Below are positions 1-8,403 of a DNA stretch of 64,000 nucleotides, one piece after another. Each line of letters begins with the position of its first letter. Within the stretch, counting starts at the first letter, position 1. The translations under genes and the position numbers were made by a program. The notes below the pieces were generated by a model. It had not been told where the DNA came from. It saw nothing but the letters and a program-made list of their open reading frames with translations, and made no database searches. This DNA is from Rhizobium mayense (lineage in GTDB: Bacteria > Pseudomonadota > Alphaproteobacteria > Rhizobiales > Rhizobiaceae). The stretch spans positions 1-64,000 of the forward strand of contig NZ_JARFYM010000014.1 of NCBI RefSeq assembly GCF_030272705.1, in the 5' to 3' direction.

Positions 1-97
1 TGATCGCTGCCGTCAGAGACGTCTTGCCGTGGTCAACGTGGCCGATCGTCCCGATGTTAACGTGCGGCTTATTGCGCTCAAACTTACTCTTTGCCAT
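1..97 (-). CDS. tuf: Elongation factor Tu, N-terminal fragment (cut by the window edge)
   Basis: EF-Tu is the GTPase that carries aminoacyl-tRNA to the ribosome. Only the first 32 codons lie in the window. They read [20 protein letters not shown] and continue into the P-loop GHVDHGKT, which is diagnostic. The ATG at 97 is preceded by AGGAAG seven bases upstream on the coding strand. The rest of the gene lies to the left of the window. On the same strand upstream lie the DUF3597 gene and then tRNA-Gly, tRNA-Tyr and, further away, tRNA-Thr, an order that recalls the classical tRNA-tufB cluster. The identification is secure; copy number of tuf cannot be judged here. Confidence 0.97.
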
Positions 98-475
98 TTG
101 AATGCTTCCTGTGAACGTAAATGGTGACCCCGGCGAACCGGTTTAGTGCCGCCGTTTAAGGCTTTCGTCGCATTTGCGCAAGACTTAATTGCAGGCCCTA
201 TTCTTGGCGAAGCGTAGCCGATGGCGGACAATATGCGCGGTCGGCATTGATTCGCGCCGAAGTGTTCGCCGGCCGATCCGGAAAGACGTAAAAGCATTTG
301 CCGGTTCAGACGGTTAGATAGGCACGCCGAGGAAATATTCCAGGTGTCTGAACTGTTGCCGGAGCCGAACCGTCCGTGGATTGCCGAGCAACGAAAGACG
401 CCCTCCCCGATGCGGAGAGGGCGCAATGATCCGCAGCCTTCGAAAGGAGACTGCATCCCGAACGATGTACTTCAA
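98..475. other. Intergenic region between tuf and the DUF3597 gene
   Basis: This stretch of 378 bases has no convincing gene. It must carry the tuf leader and promoter at its left side, read leftwards, and holds the DUF3597 terminator hairpin near 394-424. Short open frames on both strands lack ribosome binding sites and family likeness. Confidence 0.5.
394..424 (-). terminator. Probable terminator after the DUF3597 gene
   Basis: Read on the minus strand this is CGCCCTCTCC, a short loop and GGGGAGGGCG, followed by the weak T-rich tail TCTTTCG. It lies about 50 bases past the stop of the DUF3597 gene, so it fits as its terminator. Confidence 0.6.
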
Positions 476-919
476 TCAATCAAGCAGATCTGCCGGCACT
501 TTGCCGCCATTTTCCGAGAGCTTCTTCATGAGAGCCTTGTGCAGAAATATGTTCATCTTCGCGGAATCCCCGGCGTCGCCGGTATAGCCCAATTCCTGTG
601 CAAGCTCCTTGCGCTCCGCGAGGCTGGCATCCATGCCGAGCGCCTTCATGAGATCGACAATCGAATGTTTCCAGTCGAGTTTTTGGCCGCTCTTCCTAAC
701 GGCTGCATCCAGAATCGACGCGATATCCACCGGCGCGGCTGCCGCCTGTGTGGCTTGCGCACCCGTTGTTGGTGCCGATCCGGTAGAAGAAGAAGGTGGC
801 GGTGCGGGCGTGGCTGCCGGAGCCACACCGGCCGTGGCTGTTTGGGTGGAGGCAGGCGCGACTTCCGCCGCTTTCGCCTCGCCCCAGATGGCGCTTTTGA
901 TTTTGGCAAAAATTCCCAT
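476..919 (-). CDS. DUF3597 family protein
   Basis: This is a 147-residue protein of unknown function. Residues 1-15 (MGIFAKIKSAIWG) form a conserved amphipathic start. Residues 16-65 are a low-complexity Ala/Pro/Ser/Thr linker. Residues 66-147 are the conserved part, with VDIASILDAAVRKSGQKLDW, LMKALGMDASLAERKELA and ELGYTGDAGDSAKMN, the pattern I recognise as DUF3597. No signal peptide or membrane segment is evident, so it is probably cytoplasmic. The ATG at 919 follows a good GGGGGAG ribosome binding site. It stands alone, divergent from the lipoprotein gene and upstream of tuf on the same strand. The family assignment is from memory of these motifs. Confidence 0.85.
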   Translation of the reverse strand: MGIFAKIKSAIWGEAKAAEVAPASTQTATAGVAPAATPAPPPSSSTGSAPTTGAQATQAAAAPVDIASILDAAVRKSGQKLDWKHSIVDLMKALGMDASLAERKELAQELGYTGDAGDSAKMNIFLHKALMKKLSENGGKVPADLLD

Positions 920-1263
920 TGGGTACTCCCCCGTTTAGGTTGGCCGGTACTATCTATCGCGCGTTCCTGTTTAAGCAAGATCTCACGCTAGAGATGTAAA
1001 CATGCAGTCCCGTGACGATATGGCGGAGTGGGGACAGGCCGTGCTCCCGTAGTTTGCGATGGTAGTTTCACGAAAAATGCGAGCGATCGGTGATCGCTCA
1101 GCCTGCGATTTGGCGCGCGGTTTTGACATTCATCGAGCAGCTTCAGGAGATTTCGGGCACAGGCAGCGGTCGGCAAATATTTAAAACCACAGCGGAGATT
1201 TGCCCGCCCTCTCAATTGCCGGTCGCATACTCCGCCCCATATAGCCTGGCGGGAGGAGCAATC
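920..1263. other. Divergent intergenic region, DUF3597 gene / lipoprotein gene
   Basis: These 344 bases separate two divergent genes and should hold both promoters. I see no RNA gene, no strong hairpin and no supported small gene. The stretch CGGGAGGAGCAATC just before 1264 is the ribosome binding site of the lipoprotein gene. Confidence 0.4.
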
Positions 1264-1599
1264 ATGCAGAGCAAATCTCTACTCGCGGCCGTCTTCCTGG
1301 GTCTGGCTGGCCTGCTTTCAAGCTGCGCCGTCGAAAGCGGTCCCTACGGCTACAACGAGTACAGCGGCGGCTATTATGGCGGCACGGTGATCTATGGCGG
1401 CAGCAATCGGTATCGATCGCGATATTCCAGCGACCACTATCGCTATCGCAACGATCGTTATCGCTACGATCACCGCAATTACCGCAATCGCGGACGACCT
1501 CAGCACTCGATGCATCGTCACCCGGAAAATCACCATTATGGCCGGCCGGGCAGCCATCATCACCGCATAGTTCCGCCGCGTGCCGAAGGGAACAGGTAG
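1264..1599 (+). CDS. Small Tyr/Arg/His-rich lipoprotein
   Basis: The product has 111 residues. Residues 1-21 form a lipoprotein signal peptide (MQSKSLLAAVFLGLAGLLSSC) with the lipobox LSSC, so it should be lipidated and kept in the envelope. The mature part is dominated by Tyr, Arg, Ser, Asn and His, with YRYRNDRYRYDHRNYRNR-like runs and a His-rich tail, and has no recognised fold. The start at ATG 1264 is chosen because GGGAGGAG sits seven bases upstream and the signal peptide starts there; the frame is open upstream but without coding character. Such basic Tyr-rich small lipoproteins occur widely in rhizobia without known function. It ends before tRNA-Gly, which lies on the opposite strand. 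Confidence 0.75.
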   Translation: MQSKSLLAAVFLGLAGLLSSCAVESGPYGYNEYSGGYYGGTVIYGGSNRYRSRYSSDHYRYRNDRYRYDHRNYRNRGRPQHSMHRHPENHHYGRPGSHHHRIVPPRAEGNR

Positions 1600-1688
1600 C
1601 GACGCGGCCGAATACATAGCGAGTGCTCGCACCAAAAAAGCGCGGTTGACGCGCCATTGGCTTGGGAAAACGATTTGATCGAAAAACT

Positions 1689-1762
1689 TGGAGCGGGTAG
1701 CGGGAATCGAACCCGCGTATTCAGCTTGGAAGGCTGCTGCTCTACCATTGAGCTATACCCGC
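1689..1762 (-). tRNA. tRNA-Gly (anticodon TCC)
   Basis: The minus strand gives a 74-base cloverleaf: acceptor GCGGGTA, D arm TAGCTCAATGGTAGAGC, anticodon loop CTTCCAA with TCC, T arm CGGGTTCGATTCCCG, and an encoded CCA end. It reads GGA and other GGN glycine codons. It lies 24 bases downstream of tRNA-Tyr on the same strand and is probably cotranscribed with it. Confidence 0.97.
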
Positions 1763-1786
1763 GGGTGGCCAAGATCCGGCGCGGAA

Positions 1787-1871
1787 TGGTGGAGGGAGTT
1801 GGATTTGAACCAACGTAGGCTGAGCCAACGGATTTACAGTCCGTCCCCTTTAACCACTCGGGCATCCCTCC
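1787..1871 (-). tRNA. tRNA-Tyr (anticodon GTA)
   Basis: The minus strand gives an 85-base class II tRNA with acceptor GGAGGGA, anticodon stem-loop ACGGACTGTAAATCCGT containing GTA, an extended variable arm, T arm TTGGTTCAAATCCAA and an encoded CCA. It reads UAU and UAC. It precedes tRNA-Gly(TCC) in the same direction. Confidence 0.97.
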
Positions 1872-2069
1872 AGTTTTCCGACTGGATCCTGAGACCAAGC
1901 TTGCTAGACCCGACGTCGCCGCCGCGATCTGCGCCGCGTATATGACCGCACCGTTTCCGTCTGTCAACATGAGGTTCAGCCAAAAATGACGAAAAAATTT
2001 CAACTTGCTGGAAAAGTCCCCGGGCGAAAGAGGACTATGCGCTCAACGGCGCTCCGGCTATAAAGCCGC

Positions 2070-2978
2070 ATGAGCAAAGACAGAACATCCGGCCGTTCAG
2101 GCCCAGAAAACACCGCTGGCGACAAGTCGGCCAAGGACACGCATTACGCCACTCTACGGCGCGCGCATCGCGACGCCAAGCGTGAGCGTGGCGAAATTCC
2201 GACGCCGCAACCACAGAAGCGCAAACCGCGCAACGCGGACGACTGGAAGCCGCCGGCGCTGGCCCCCGACCAGGTCTATCTCTACGGCCTGCATACGGTT
2301 CGTGCGGCTCTCGCCAACCCCGAGCGGAAGAACATCAAGCTGTCGGCGACGCAAAACGCGCTCGTGCGGCTTGAGATCGGACCGGTCGAGGAACTCGGCA
2401 TTCCGGTCGAAATCGTCTCGCCGCAGGATATCGACAAGGTGCTTGGTCCCGAGGCAATCCACCAGGGCGTCATGCTGGAGACGCGTCCCCTGCCCGTCCG
2501 TCGCCTGGAGGCATTGAAGGATAGCCCACTGCTGCTGGTGCTCGATCAGGTGACCGATCCGCATAATGTCGGCGCCATCATGCGCTCGGCCGTGGCCTTC
2601 GACGCCGGCGCCGTCATCACCACCCAGCGACATAGCCCAACCGAATCGGGCGTGCTGGCGAAATCCGCTTCCGGCGCGCTGGAGCTGATACCCTATATAC
2701 AGATCACCAATCTCGCCGATGCGCTCGGCGAGCTTCACCGTCTCGGCTTCGTCACCATCGGCCTTGATTCGGAAGGGCCGGCGGCGCTCGAGGGCACGTT
2801 TTCGGGCGAGAAAGTCGCGCTTGTCCTCGGCTCCGAGGGTAAGGGGCTGCGCCAGAAAACGCGCGAAACGGTAAATGCGCTGGCGCGCCTCGACATGCCC
2901 GGCGCCATCAAGTCGCTCAATGTATCGAACGCGGCCGCTATCGCCCTTTATGCAGCGCGGTCTTATCTGAAAATCTAG
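2070..2978 (+). CDS. rlmB: 23S rRNA (guanosine-2'-O-)-methyltransferase RlmB
   Basis: This 302-residue SPOUT-class enzyme transfers a methyl group from S-adenosylmethionine to a ribose 2'-OH of 23S rRNA (G2251 in E. coli numbering). The first 75 or so residues are a basic, Pro-rich extension of the kind seen in alphaproteobacterial members. Residues 76-150 match the substrate-binding L30e-like domain (YLYGLHTVRAALANPERK). The SPOUT domain carries the three expected motifs LDQVTDPHNVGAIMRSAVAF, VLGSEGKGLR and IKSLNVSNAAAIALY near the C terminus. Other TrmH-like enzymes share these motifs, but the L30e-like domain favours RlmB. It is divergent from the two tRNA genes upstream. Confidence 0.93.
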   Translation: MSKDRTSGRSGPENTAGDKSAKDTHYATLRRAHRDAKRERGEIPTPQPQKRKPRNADDWKPPALAPDQVYLYGLHTVRAALANPERKNIKLSATQNALVRLEIGPVEELGIPVEIVSPQDIDKVLGPEAIHQGVMLETRPLPVRRLEALKDSPLLLVLDQVTDPHNVGAIMRSAVAFDAGAVITTQRHSPTESGVLAKSASGALELIPYIQITNLADALGELHRLGFVTIGLDSEGPAALEGTFSGEKVALVLGSEGKGLRQKTRETVNALARLDMPGAIKSLNVSNAAAIALYAARSYLKI

Positions 2979-3018
2979 CGGCGCTGGGGCTGCCGCTGCA
3001 GATTTGGGGGAATTTGCC

Positions 3019-3720
3019 TTGATCCGTACTTTTAGCCTCGCGGCCGCTTCCGCCGCCCTCATCCTTGCCACCGGCCAACCGGCAGGCGCCGTCGATGACG
3101 AACTTATCAAGGCGCAAGCCGGAATATGGCTCTTGGCACCCGAAAGCGGCGCCAAGGGTTGCCGCATTACCTTCGAAACCACGCCGGCGGCCGGCGGCTA
3201 CGCCATCAGCGGCGCGGACGCATGCGCCTCCACCCTGCCCGCGCTTGCCAAAGCGGCCGCCTGGAATTTCGGCGAAGACGGCACACTGGCCCTGACCGAC
3301 GCGACGCAGAAAGTGGTGGCGCGATTCCAGCAAGAAGAAGAAGGTTCGCCCTGGGAAATCGAAGAGGGTGACCCGATGTGGCTGTTGCCGGCGCTTGGCG
3401 ATGTCGACCATGTCCCAACCATCGCAAGCGTCGCCGGAACTTGGGAGATCCAGCAGCCTGGCGGCAAAACCATCTGCAGCATTACGCTCTCCAGCGATGC
3501 CGACACGGACGGGACACCCAAGATGTCACCGGGCAGCGACTGCCCTGCCAATATCGGCGATCTCAAGCTTTCCCTCTGGGTCATGGAGGGTTTCGGCCTG
3601 GTGATGATGGGCACGGACGGCTCTTCGCTCTCTTTCGACATGCGGCCGGATGGCAGCTTCCAGAAATCCGAGGAGGAAGAGGGAGAGCCCTTGGTTCTGG
3701 TCCGCAAGCAGGGCGGTTAA
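3019..3720 (+). CDS. Secreted protein with two tandem AprI/Inh-like domains
   Basis: The product has 233 residues. The first 24 form a signal peptide (MIRTFSLAAASAALILATGQ, cleavage near PAGA-V), so it is exported to the periplasm. Two related units follow: residues about 31-110, beginning AGIWLLAPESGAKGCRITFE, and about 135-230, beginning AGTWEIQQPGGKTICSITLS. Each has a Cys pair near the start and an Asp-Gly hairpin near the end (GTLALTD and SSLSFDM-RPDGSF). This is the pattern of the metalloprotease-inhibitor (AprI/Inh, Omp19-like) fold. Such proteins protect periplasmic proteins from proteases, but no partner protease is visible here. The start is TTG 3019 because GGGGGAA lies six bases before it. 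The inhibitor role is an inference. Confidence 0.75.
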   Translation: MIRTFSLAAASAALILATGQPAGAVDDELIKAQAGIWLLAPESGAKGCRITFETTPAAGGYAISGADACASTLPALAKAAAWNFGEDGTLALTDATQKVVARFQQEEEGSPWEIEEGDPMWLLPALGDVDHVPTIASVAGTWEIQQPGGKTICSITLSSDADTDGTPKMSPGSDCPANIGDLKLSLWVMEGFGLVMMGTDGSSLSFDMRPDGSFQKSEEEEGEPLVLVRKQGG

Positions 3721-3738
3721 AGCTACCATTAGGGCGGT

Positions 3739-4023
3739 TCAGCGAACGACGATCGGCTGCGGATGTCCGGCGGATGGCTCCCACGGCGAGCGCTCCGTGA
3801 CCGGACATCCATCCTGCAGCTTTGACCAGGAGGTGACGTTGAGGTTCATCTGGCATCGCGCGAGATAGCTCTTGCCGTCCACATTCATACAGGCGATCTC
3901 GCCGACCTGGTGTAGCGTTCCGTCCTTGCTTTTACAGTAGCAATTCTGCCCGGCCATCGCCGGTGCGCTTGCAATCGCAACAAACGACAAGCCCAAGACA
4001 ATAGGCCTCAATGCCTCGCTCAT
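3739..4023 (-). CDS. Small Cys-rich secreted protein of unknown function
   Basis: This is a 94-residue protein with a signal peptide (MSEALRPIVLGLSFVAIASA, cleavage near AMA-G). The mature part begins with GQNCYCKSKDGTLHQVGEIA and holds five Cys residues, so disulphides in the periplasm are likely. The last twenty residues (SPWEPSAGHPQPIVVR) are proline-rich. It reads convergently with the Inh-like gene, with only 18 bases between the stops. I do not recognise a named family; the clear signal peptide and conserved-looking Cys pattern support a real gene. Confidence 0.65.
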   Translation of the reverse strand: MSEALRPIVLGLSFVAIASAPAMAGQNCYCKSKDGTLHQVGEIACMNVDGKSYLARCQMNLNVTSWSKLQDGCPVTERSPWEPSAGHPQPIVVR

Positions 4024-4196
4024 GGATGCACCCTCGCCCTCCGTTGATGGGAGAAAGTGTATGCCTATTTTATGTGTTGTAAATGTACATACCTCCGGCG
4101 GATTCCCATTCGGAGATCGGGCAAATCATCCCTGAGGTCAGCAATACGCCACCGACGCTAATGCACCTCACAGCGATCCCAATGGCCCGGCATAGC

Positions 4197-4466
4197 TCAG
4201 TGAATCGACGGATCCGAATCGTCAAAGAAAGTCCTAATACCATCGCGTGCGATCGTCGCCAGGAACTCGTCGAAGGCCTCACGGTCGGTCGCGAAGGGCT
4301 CTTCCCATTCGATGAGATCCTCCTCCGGCGTGATGACTTCCATTCGCCAATCTTGCTGGGTGCCCGCCGGACGGAAGATATCGACGAGCACGGTCACGCC
4401 GTCCTCGGTAAACTCACCGGAGAGCTCGGAATGTTCGAGTTTGGGCTTCTTGGGTTTGGTGGTCAT
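4197..4466 (-). CDS. Hypothetical acidic protein
   Basis: The product has 89 residues and is acidic, with a basic N terminus (MTTKPKKPKLEHSEL) and the core GVTVLVDIFRPAG, WRMEVITPEEDLIEWEEPFA and DREAFDEFLATIARDGIRTF. It looks like a small soluble cytoplasmic protein. The ATG at 4466 follows AGAGAAAC, a modest ribosome binding site. No domain is recognised. The clean codon pattern and the fitting start suggest a real gene, but the function is unknown. Confidence 0.6.
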   Translation of the reverse strand: MTTKPKKPKLEHSELSGEFTEDGVTVLVDIFRPAGTQQDWRMEVITPEEDLIEWEEPFATDREAFDEFLATIARDGIRTFFDDSDPSIH

Positions 4467-4739
4467 GTTTCTCTACACGCAGCAATGACGAGAATCACAT
4501 GTTAGCGGTCGGCCTCACCTTTTCAAAGGGCAGCGGCTTTTCAACAGCATGCTGTTGCAGGTGAAGTCCCGCACCAGGGGCGCAGGCTCGCTTTTTCCGG
4601 CCTATCATTGGGAGCGGGCACAACTCCAGATGAAGCGCACGTGAACGCTACCCTCAGGCCACGTTCATCCCCTGGCTATTACCTTTGAATCAACGTCCTC
4701 GGAGACGTTGTACAAGAGCAAAATGTTCGGAGACCCCCG

Positions 4740-4940
4740 GTGAACAAGTTCTTTATCGCTTCTGCAATCGCCCTCGCCTCTCTTGCAGCCACAACCCTTC
4801 CCTCCCAGGCACAAGGCTACAATCCCTATTACCACCACCATCACTATCCCGATTATCACCACCGCCACTGCTACACGAAGGTCGTGAAGGAATGGCACCA
4901 CGGCCATAGGGTCGTTCGGGAAGAGCGTGTCTGCCGATAA
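4740..4940 (+). CDS. Small His-rich secreted protein
   Basis: The product has 66 residues. The first 24 form a signal peptide (MNKFFIASAIALASLAATTL, cleavage near SQA-Q). The mature part is rich in His and Tyr (YNPYYHHHHYPDYHHRHCY) and ends in KEWHHGHRVVREERVCR with two Cys. The start is GTG 4740, preceded by GGAG at a good distance. A terminator hairpin follows directly. A His cluster of this kind could bind metal, but that is a guess; the family is unnamed to me. Confidence 0.65.
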   Translation: MNKFFIASAIALASLAATTLPSQAQGYNPYYHHHHYPDYHHRHCYTKVVKEWHHGHRVVREERVCR

Positions 4941-4962
4941 TATTTCTATATTTCTACATCGG

Positions 4963-4988
4963 GCCCGGCCTTGCGCCGGGCTTTTCTT
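4963..4988 (+). terminator. Rho-independent terminator
   Basis: GCCCGGC, the loop CTTGC and GCCGGGC are followed by TTTTCTT. The hairpin begins 23 bases after the stop of the His-rich gene ending at 4940. Confidence 0.85.
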
Positions 4989-5171
4989 CGCGGTGACATC
5001 CGTCATGGCACCGAACCTGTCGAAGCCTCCAACCTTTACGAGATCGTCGGAAGACAATTTTAGGCCGGTTGGCCGCCGAACCATTGAACGAAACGCCGCT
5101 GCTTTAAGGCAGATGTCAGCTGGATGCTTGACGAGAAGGAGGCTGGTGGTCGCTCGAACAGGAGCCATGAT

Positions 5172-5963
5172 ATGAATCAAGCAATTCGGTCCGAGGCCTT
5201 TTCGAAGGTTCCGGAAATTACTCTGCTCTTTTGGATTATCAAAATTTTGACAACGGGCGTGGGGGAAACAACCTCCGATTTTCTCGCCCACCGGTATGAT
5301 CCGGTCATTGTGGTCGCGATTTCCTTCCTAGTGCTTTGTACGTGTCTCGCCCTGCAGCTCTTCGTGCGACGATATATGCCACTGGTTTATTGGCTGGCGA
5401 TCGTGCTCGTCAGCATCTTTGGCACCATGGCTGCCGACGTACTCCACGTGGGTCTCGGCATACCCTACACCGTCTCGACGAGCTTCTTTCTGCTGTCGTT
5501 GGCCTTGATTTTTGCGGTTTGGTATCTGTCCGAACGCACACTCTCCATTCACAGCATCTTCAGCCCAAGACGCGAATTGTTTTACTGGGCCGCCATTTTG
5601 ACGACCTTTGCTCTGGGTACGGCGGCCGGGGATCTGGCGGCCACGACATTCGGATTGGGTTATCTTGGCGGCGGGCTATTTTTTCTGCTGGTCTTCGCCT
5701 TGCCTGGGCTGGCCTATCGCTTCGGATTGCTGGGCGAGATTATGGCTTTCTGGCTCGCCTATATCTTTACGCGTCCCCTTGGGGCTTCCTTCGCCGATTG
5801 GGCGGGCGTGACGCCCGATCGCGGCGGTCTCGATTTGGGGACAGGCCCGGTCAGCCTTGTTCTTGGCGCTATTATAGCGCTGCTCGTCGGACTGTCGGCA
5901 TGGCGTCATAGGTCCAAACCGGCCATGCGCCGTGACGGCGCGGCCTGGGACCCAGCTGGCTAG
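5172..5963 (+). CDS. COG4705-type multi-pass membrane protein
   Basis: The 263-residue protein has about eight hydrophobic helices and little else. It shows internal repeats around the pattern G-x-x-x-(G/A)-D: LTTGVGETTSDF, GTMAADVLHVGLGI, GTAAGDLAATTFGLG and GASFADWAG. This is the signature I associate with COG4705, an uncharacterised family of inner-membrane proteins. The repeated acidic residue inside membrane helices suggests cation handling, but that is inference. The start ATG 5172 is chosen because GGAGCC lies just upstream and the protein reads well from MNQAIRSEAF. It stands alone. Confidence 0.75.
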   Translation: MNQAIRSEAFSKVPEITLLFWIIKILTTGVGETTSDFLAHRYDPVIVVAISFLVLCTCLALQLFVRRYMPLVYWLAIVLVSIFGTMAADVLHVGLGIPYTVSTSFFLLSLALIFAVWYLSERTLSIHSIFSPRRELFYWAAILTTFALGTAAGDLAATTFGLGYLGGGLFFLLVFALPGLAYRFGLLGEIMAFWLAYIFTRPLGASFADWAGVTPDRGGLDLGTGPVSLVLGAIIALLVGLSAWRHRSKPAMRRDGAAWDPAG

Positions 5964-6017
5964 ATGGCCCTACTTGGCCTAACATGGCTGCACAATTTCG
6001 AAAAACGCGTTCGTCGG

Positions 6018-7853
6018 TTAGCGGGCCGCAATCCGCTTCAATAGCTCTTGTTGCTTCTTATAAGCATCCGGGATGTTGCCGTTGGCGAGCGATGCTGTGC
6101 AGTCTTCCAAGGCCTTTTTTAGATCGCCTAGTTCCATATGGGCGTAGCATCGATTGTTGAACGCAACGGCGACGTCGTCCTTGCCTGTCGATTTGACATC
6201 ATACAGATAGTCGTACTTGTTGAGCACATTGAGCGCTTCCGGGTTGTCGTTTCGGCCAAAGTAAATCATTGACAAGCCAATCGCGGCCGAAGCTCGCCAG
6301 CCATTCTTGGACGCTGCGACCGCGCTAAACTCTTTGATTGCGTTGTCGTCATCGTGCAATTCGCGAAATGCGGACCCGCGCCAATATCGGGCGGTCATAC
6401 CATTTGCCTGATCATTCGCTAGCTCTGCGCACTCGTCGACCGCAGCTTCATACTTTTTCTGCTGGAAATAGCCGTAGCAAACGAGCAACTGGCTATCGGA
6501 GCTAGCTCCTAGCGCAACCGCTTCTTGTGCTACGTCGACAGAGTCTGCGTAACGACGTTGCTTGGCATAGACCTTCGCCATCTGCTCCTTGATCGCGGCA
6601 GTCGCCGCGTCTTGCTCTTCCGTCGATGGGAACTTCGCGGGCAGCAGGTCGCGCAGCGCCTCTTGGTACTTGCTGAGTGCATTGTCGAGATTGCCCTGCC
6701 GCAGCCACGTCTTGGCGACGAGGCTATCGATCATGTAGTGATTGTGAGAATTGCTATCTTCACGCAGTCGCGTATCGCTCTCGTAACCATTGGCGGCCGC
6801 CTGGAGGACTGGTCCCGCATAGGTCTCCGACCCTGCCGTATCAATCATAGAGGAAAGAACGTCCTCGACGGCTTTGGTTGCGATGTAGTTGTCTCTTTGA
6901 CCTAACTCGCTCAGCGCTTCGACCACCCTGCCCTCGCGATCGCCAGTCATATTTGTCTTCATGAACTCGCGCACGCATTCGGAGAGGCGCTGATAGTCGC
7001 TGTTTTCCCTATCATCCTGACATTGCGAGGAAGCCGTACTCAAGAGGTAGCGATAGACATCCAGGTCAAGGAGTTTGGTCGCGATGCCATTAGGGTCGGT
7101 CGACTTAAAATGGTCAACAAAGCTGAACATGACGTCGACATTACCACCCCATTTGGGCTGGAGAGCGGAAAGAACAACATCATAGGGCGGGAAGAAAGTC
7201 GGAAACTTGGAGATGCTGTCTTGTAGGGCTTGACCCATTTTGTCCGAATAGCCGGACCCGTGCAGGATTTCCAAACGCAACAACTGAAGATAGGGTTCGT
7301 TGGCATCGAGCTGAAGCGCTCGGTCGATGTCCAGCTCACTCTTATGCATGTCATCCACAAACTCCTGGACGCCCTGTTCACTCACCGTGCTGACGTATCC
7401 ATGACCACGTCGGAACCAACCCGCGTCGTAATGGAATTTCGCGCGGAGCAAATGCGCGACCATGCTGTCGGGGCATTTCTGAACCCAACCGCTTAGTTGC
7501 GTCTCGAACTGCAGATCGGCTGGATCGATGAGGACATCAAGGAAATGCTTGATGGGACGTACATTCGGGGTGGGCAGGTGACCCGCCTTAAGGACGTTCT
7601 GCGTCAATCTTTCAGCGGTTTCAAAATCCGAACGCATAATTGCAGCACGAACGAGCCTTGCATTCTCCAGAGTGCCACCGTTAGCCTTTTGCAAAGGATT
7701 AGCAAGCGACACGCTTTCACGCAGGTTCCACGACGCAAACGCGTTCTCGGCCCCCTTCACCGATGTATGTTGAAGTCTAATCGCGATCGTCAGAGCAATC
7801 GACAGCGCGAGCATCGAAGACAATATCATCGAACGACGAGTCACGACGGCCAC
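6018..7853 (-). CDS. Membrane-anchored TPR-repeat protein
   Basis: The product has 611 residues. Near the N terminus MILSSMLALSIALTIAIRL is a signal anchor or signal peptide. Helical repeats fill the rest; the best TPR-like units are in the C-terminal third (YQEALRDLLPAKF, YADSVDVAQEAVALG, YEAAVDECAELANDQ, DNAIKEFSAVAASK and LKKALEDCTASLANG). TPR arrays are protein-binding scaffolds; the partner is unknown. The first start is GTG 7853, but ATG 7829 just before the hydrophobic stretch is also possible, and neither has a strong ribosome binding site. Its wording is less GC-biased than its neighbours and it stands alone next to tRNA-Thr, so it may be a lineage-specific gene. Confidence 0.7.
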   Translation of the reverse strand: MAVVTRRSMILSSMLALSIALTIAIRLQHTSVKGAENAFASWNLRESVSLANPLQKANGGTLENARLVRAAIMRSDFETAERLTQNVLKAGHLPTPNVRPIKHFLDVLIDPADLQFETQLSGWVQKCPDSMVAHLLRAKFHYDAGWFRRGHGYVSTVSEQGVQEFVDDMHKSELDIDRALQLDANEPYLQLLRLEILHGSGYSDKMGQALQDSISKFPTFFPPYDVVLSALQPKWGGNVDVMFSFVDHFKSTDPNGIATKLLDLDVYRYLLSTASSQCQDDRENSDYQRLSECVREFMKTNMTGDREGRVVEALSELGQRDNYIATKAVEDVLSSMIDTAGSETYAGPVLQAAANGYESDTRLREDSNSHNHYMIDSLVAKTWLRQGNLDNALSKYQEALRDLLPAKFPSTEEQDAATAAIKEQMAKVYAKQRRYADSVDVAQEAVALGASSDSQLLVCYGYFQQKKYEAAVDECAELANDQANGMTARYWRGSAFRELHDDDNAIKEFSAVAASKNGWRASAAIGLSMIYFGRNDNPEALNVLNKYDYLYDVKSTGKDDVAVAFNNRCYAHMELGDLKKALEDCTASLANGNIPDAYKKQQELLKRIAAR

Positions 7854-8159
7854 CCTTGGGCTCAGTTTGATGGAAAGTCGTCAAAGACAGTACGCGTGTA
7901 ACTTTAAAGAGAATCTTCTACTATATATGCAATTTTAGCGGAAATAACCTTTGTCACCGCGCGATCAAGCGTGGCAATGCCGACTGGCGATTAAGCGTGT
8001 TGTTTGGGAATGGGCTCTATCCATGTCGTATGGAATCGCCGAATTCTAAGAGGAATACCCAGAAACAAAGGAAAGTCGGATGTGTCATGAAACACGCGTC
8101 CCACCCGCAATTAGCGGAAGAGGAGCACGATAAACCACTGAAATCCTTGGGAAGAGTGT
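7854..8159. other. Intergenic region between the TPR gene and tRNA-Thr
   Basis: These 306 bases lie between two minus-strand genes. Part of it (7900-7960) is AT-rich and may hold the TPR gene promoter. No second gene, terminator with T-run or duplicate of the tRNA-Thr 3' end was seen. Confidence 0.4.
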
Positions 8160-8235
<76 letters not shown>

Positions 8236-8403
8236 ACATCGGCATGCCAAGTAGCAGATTTTCATTTCCTGTAAAGGGAAAATCCGCCGTCCGGCTTTGG
8301 TGCCGCAGATCAAAAGACCTTTGCGGGTTCACCAGTTTCCGCAAAACGTCTTGTCGCATAGGGGGAATATCATTACCTAGTATGATTATTCAAAGGAAAT
8401 TGC

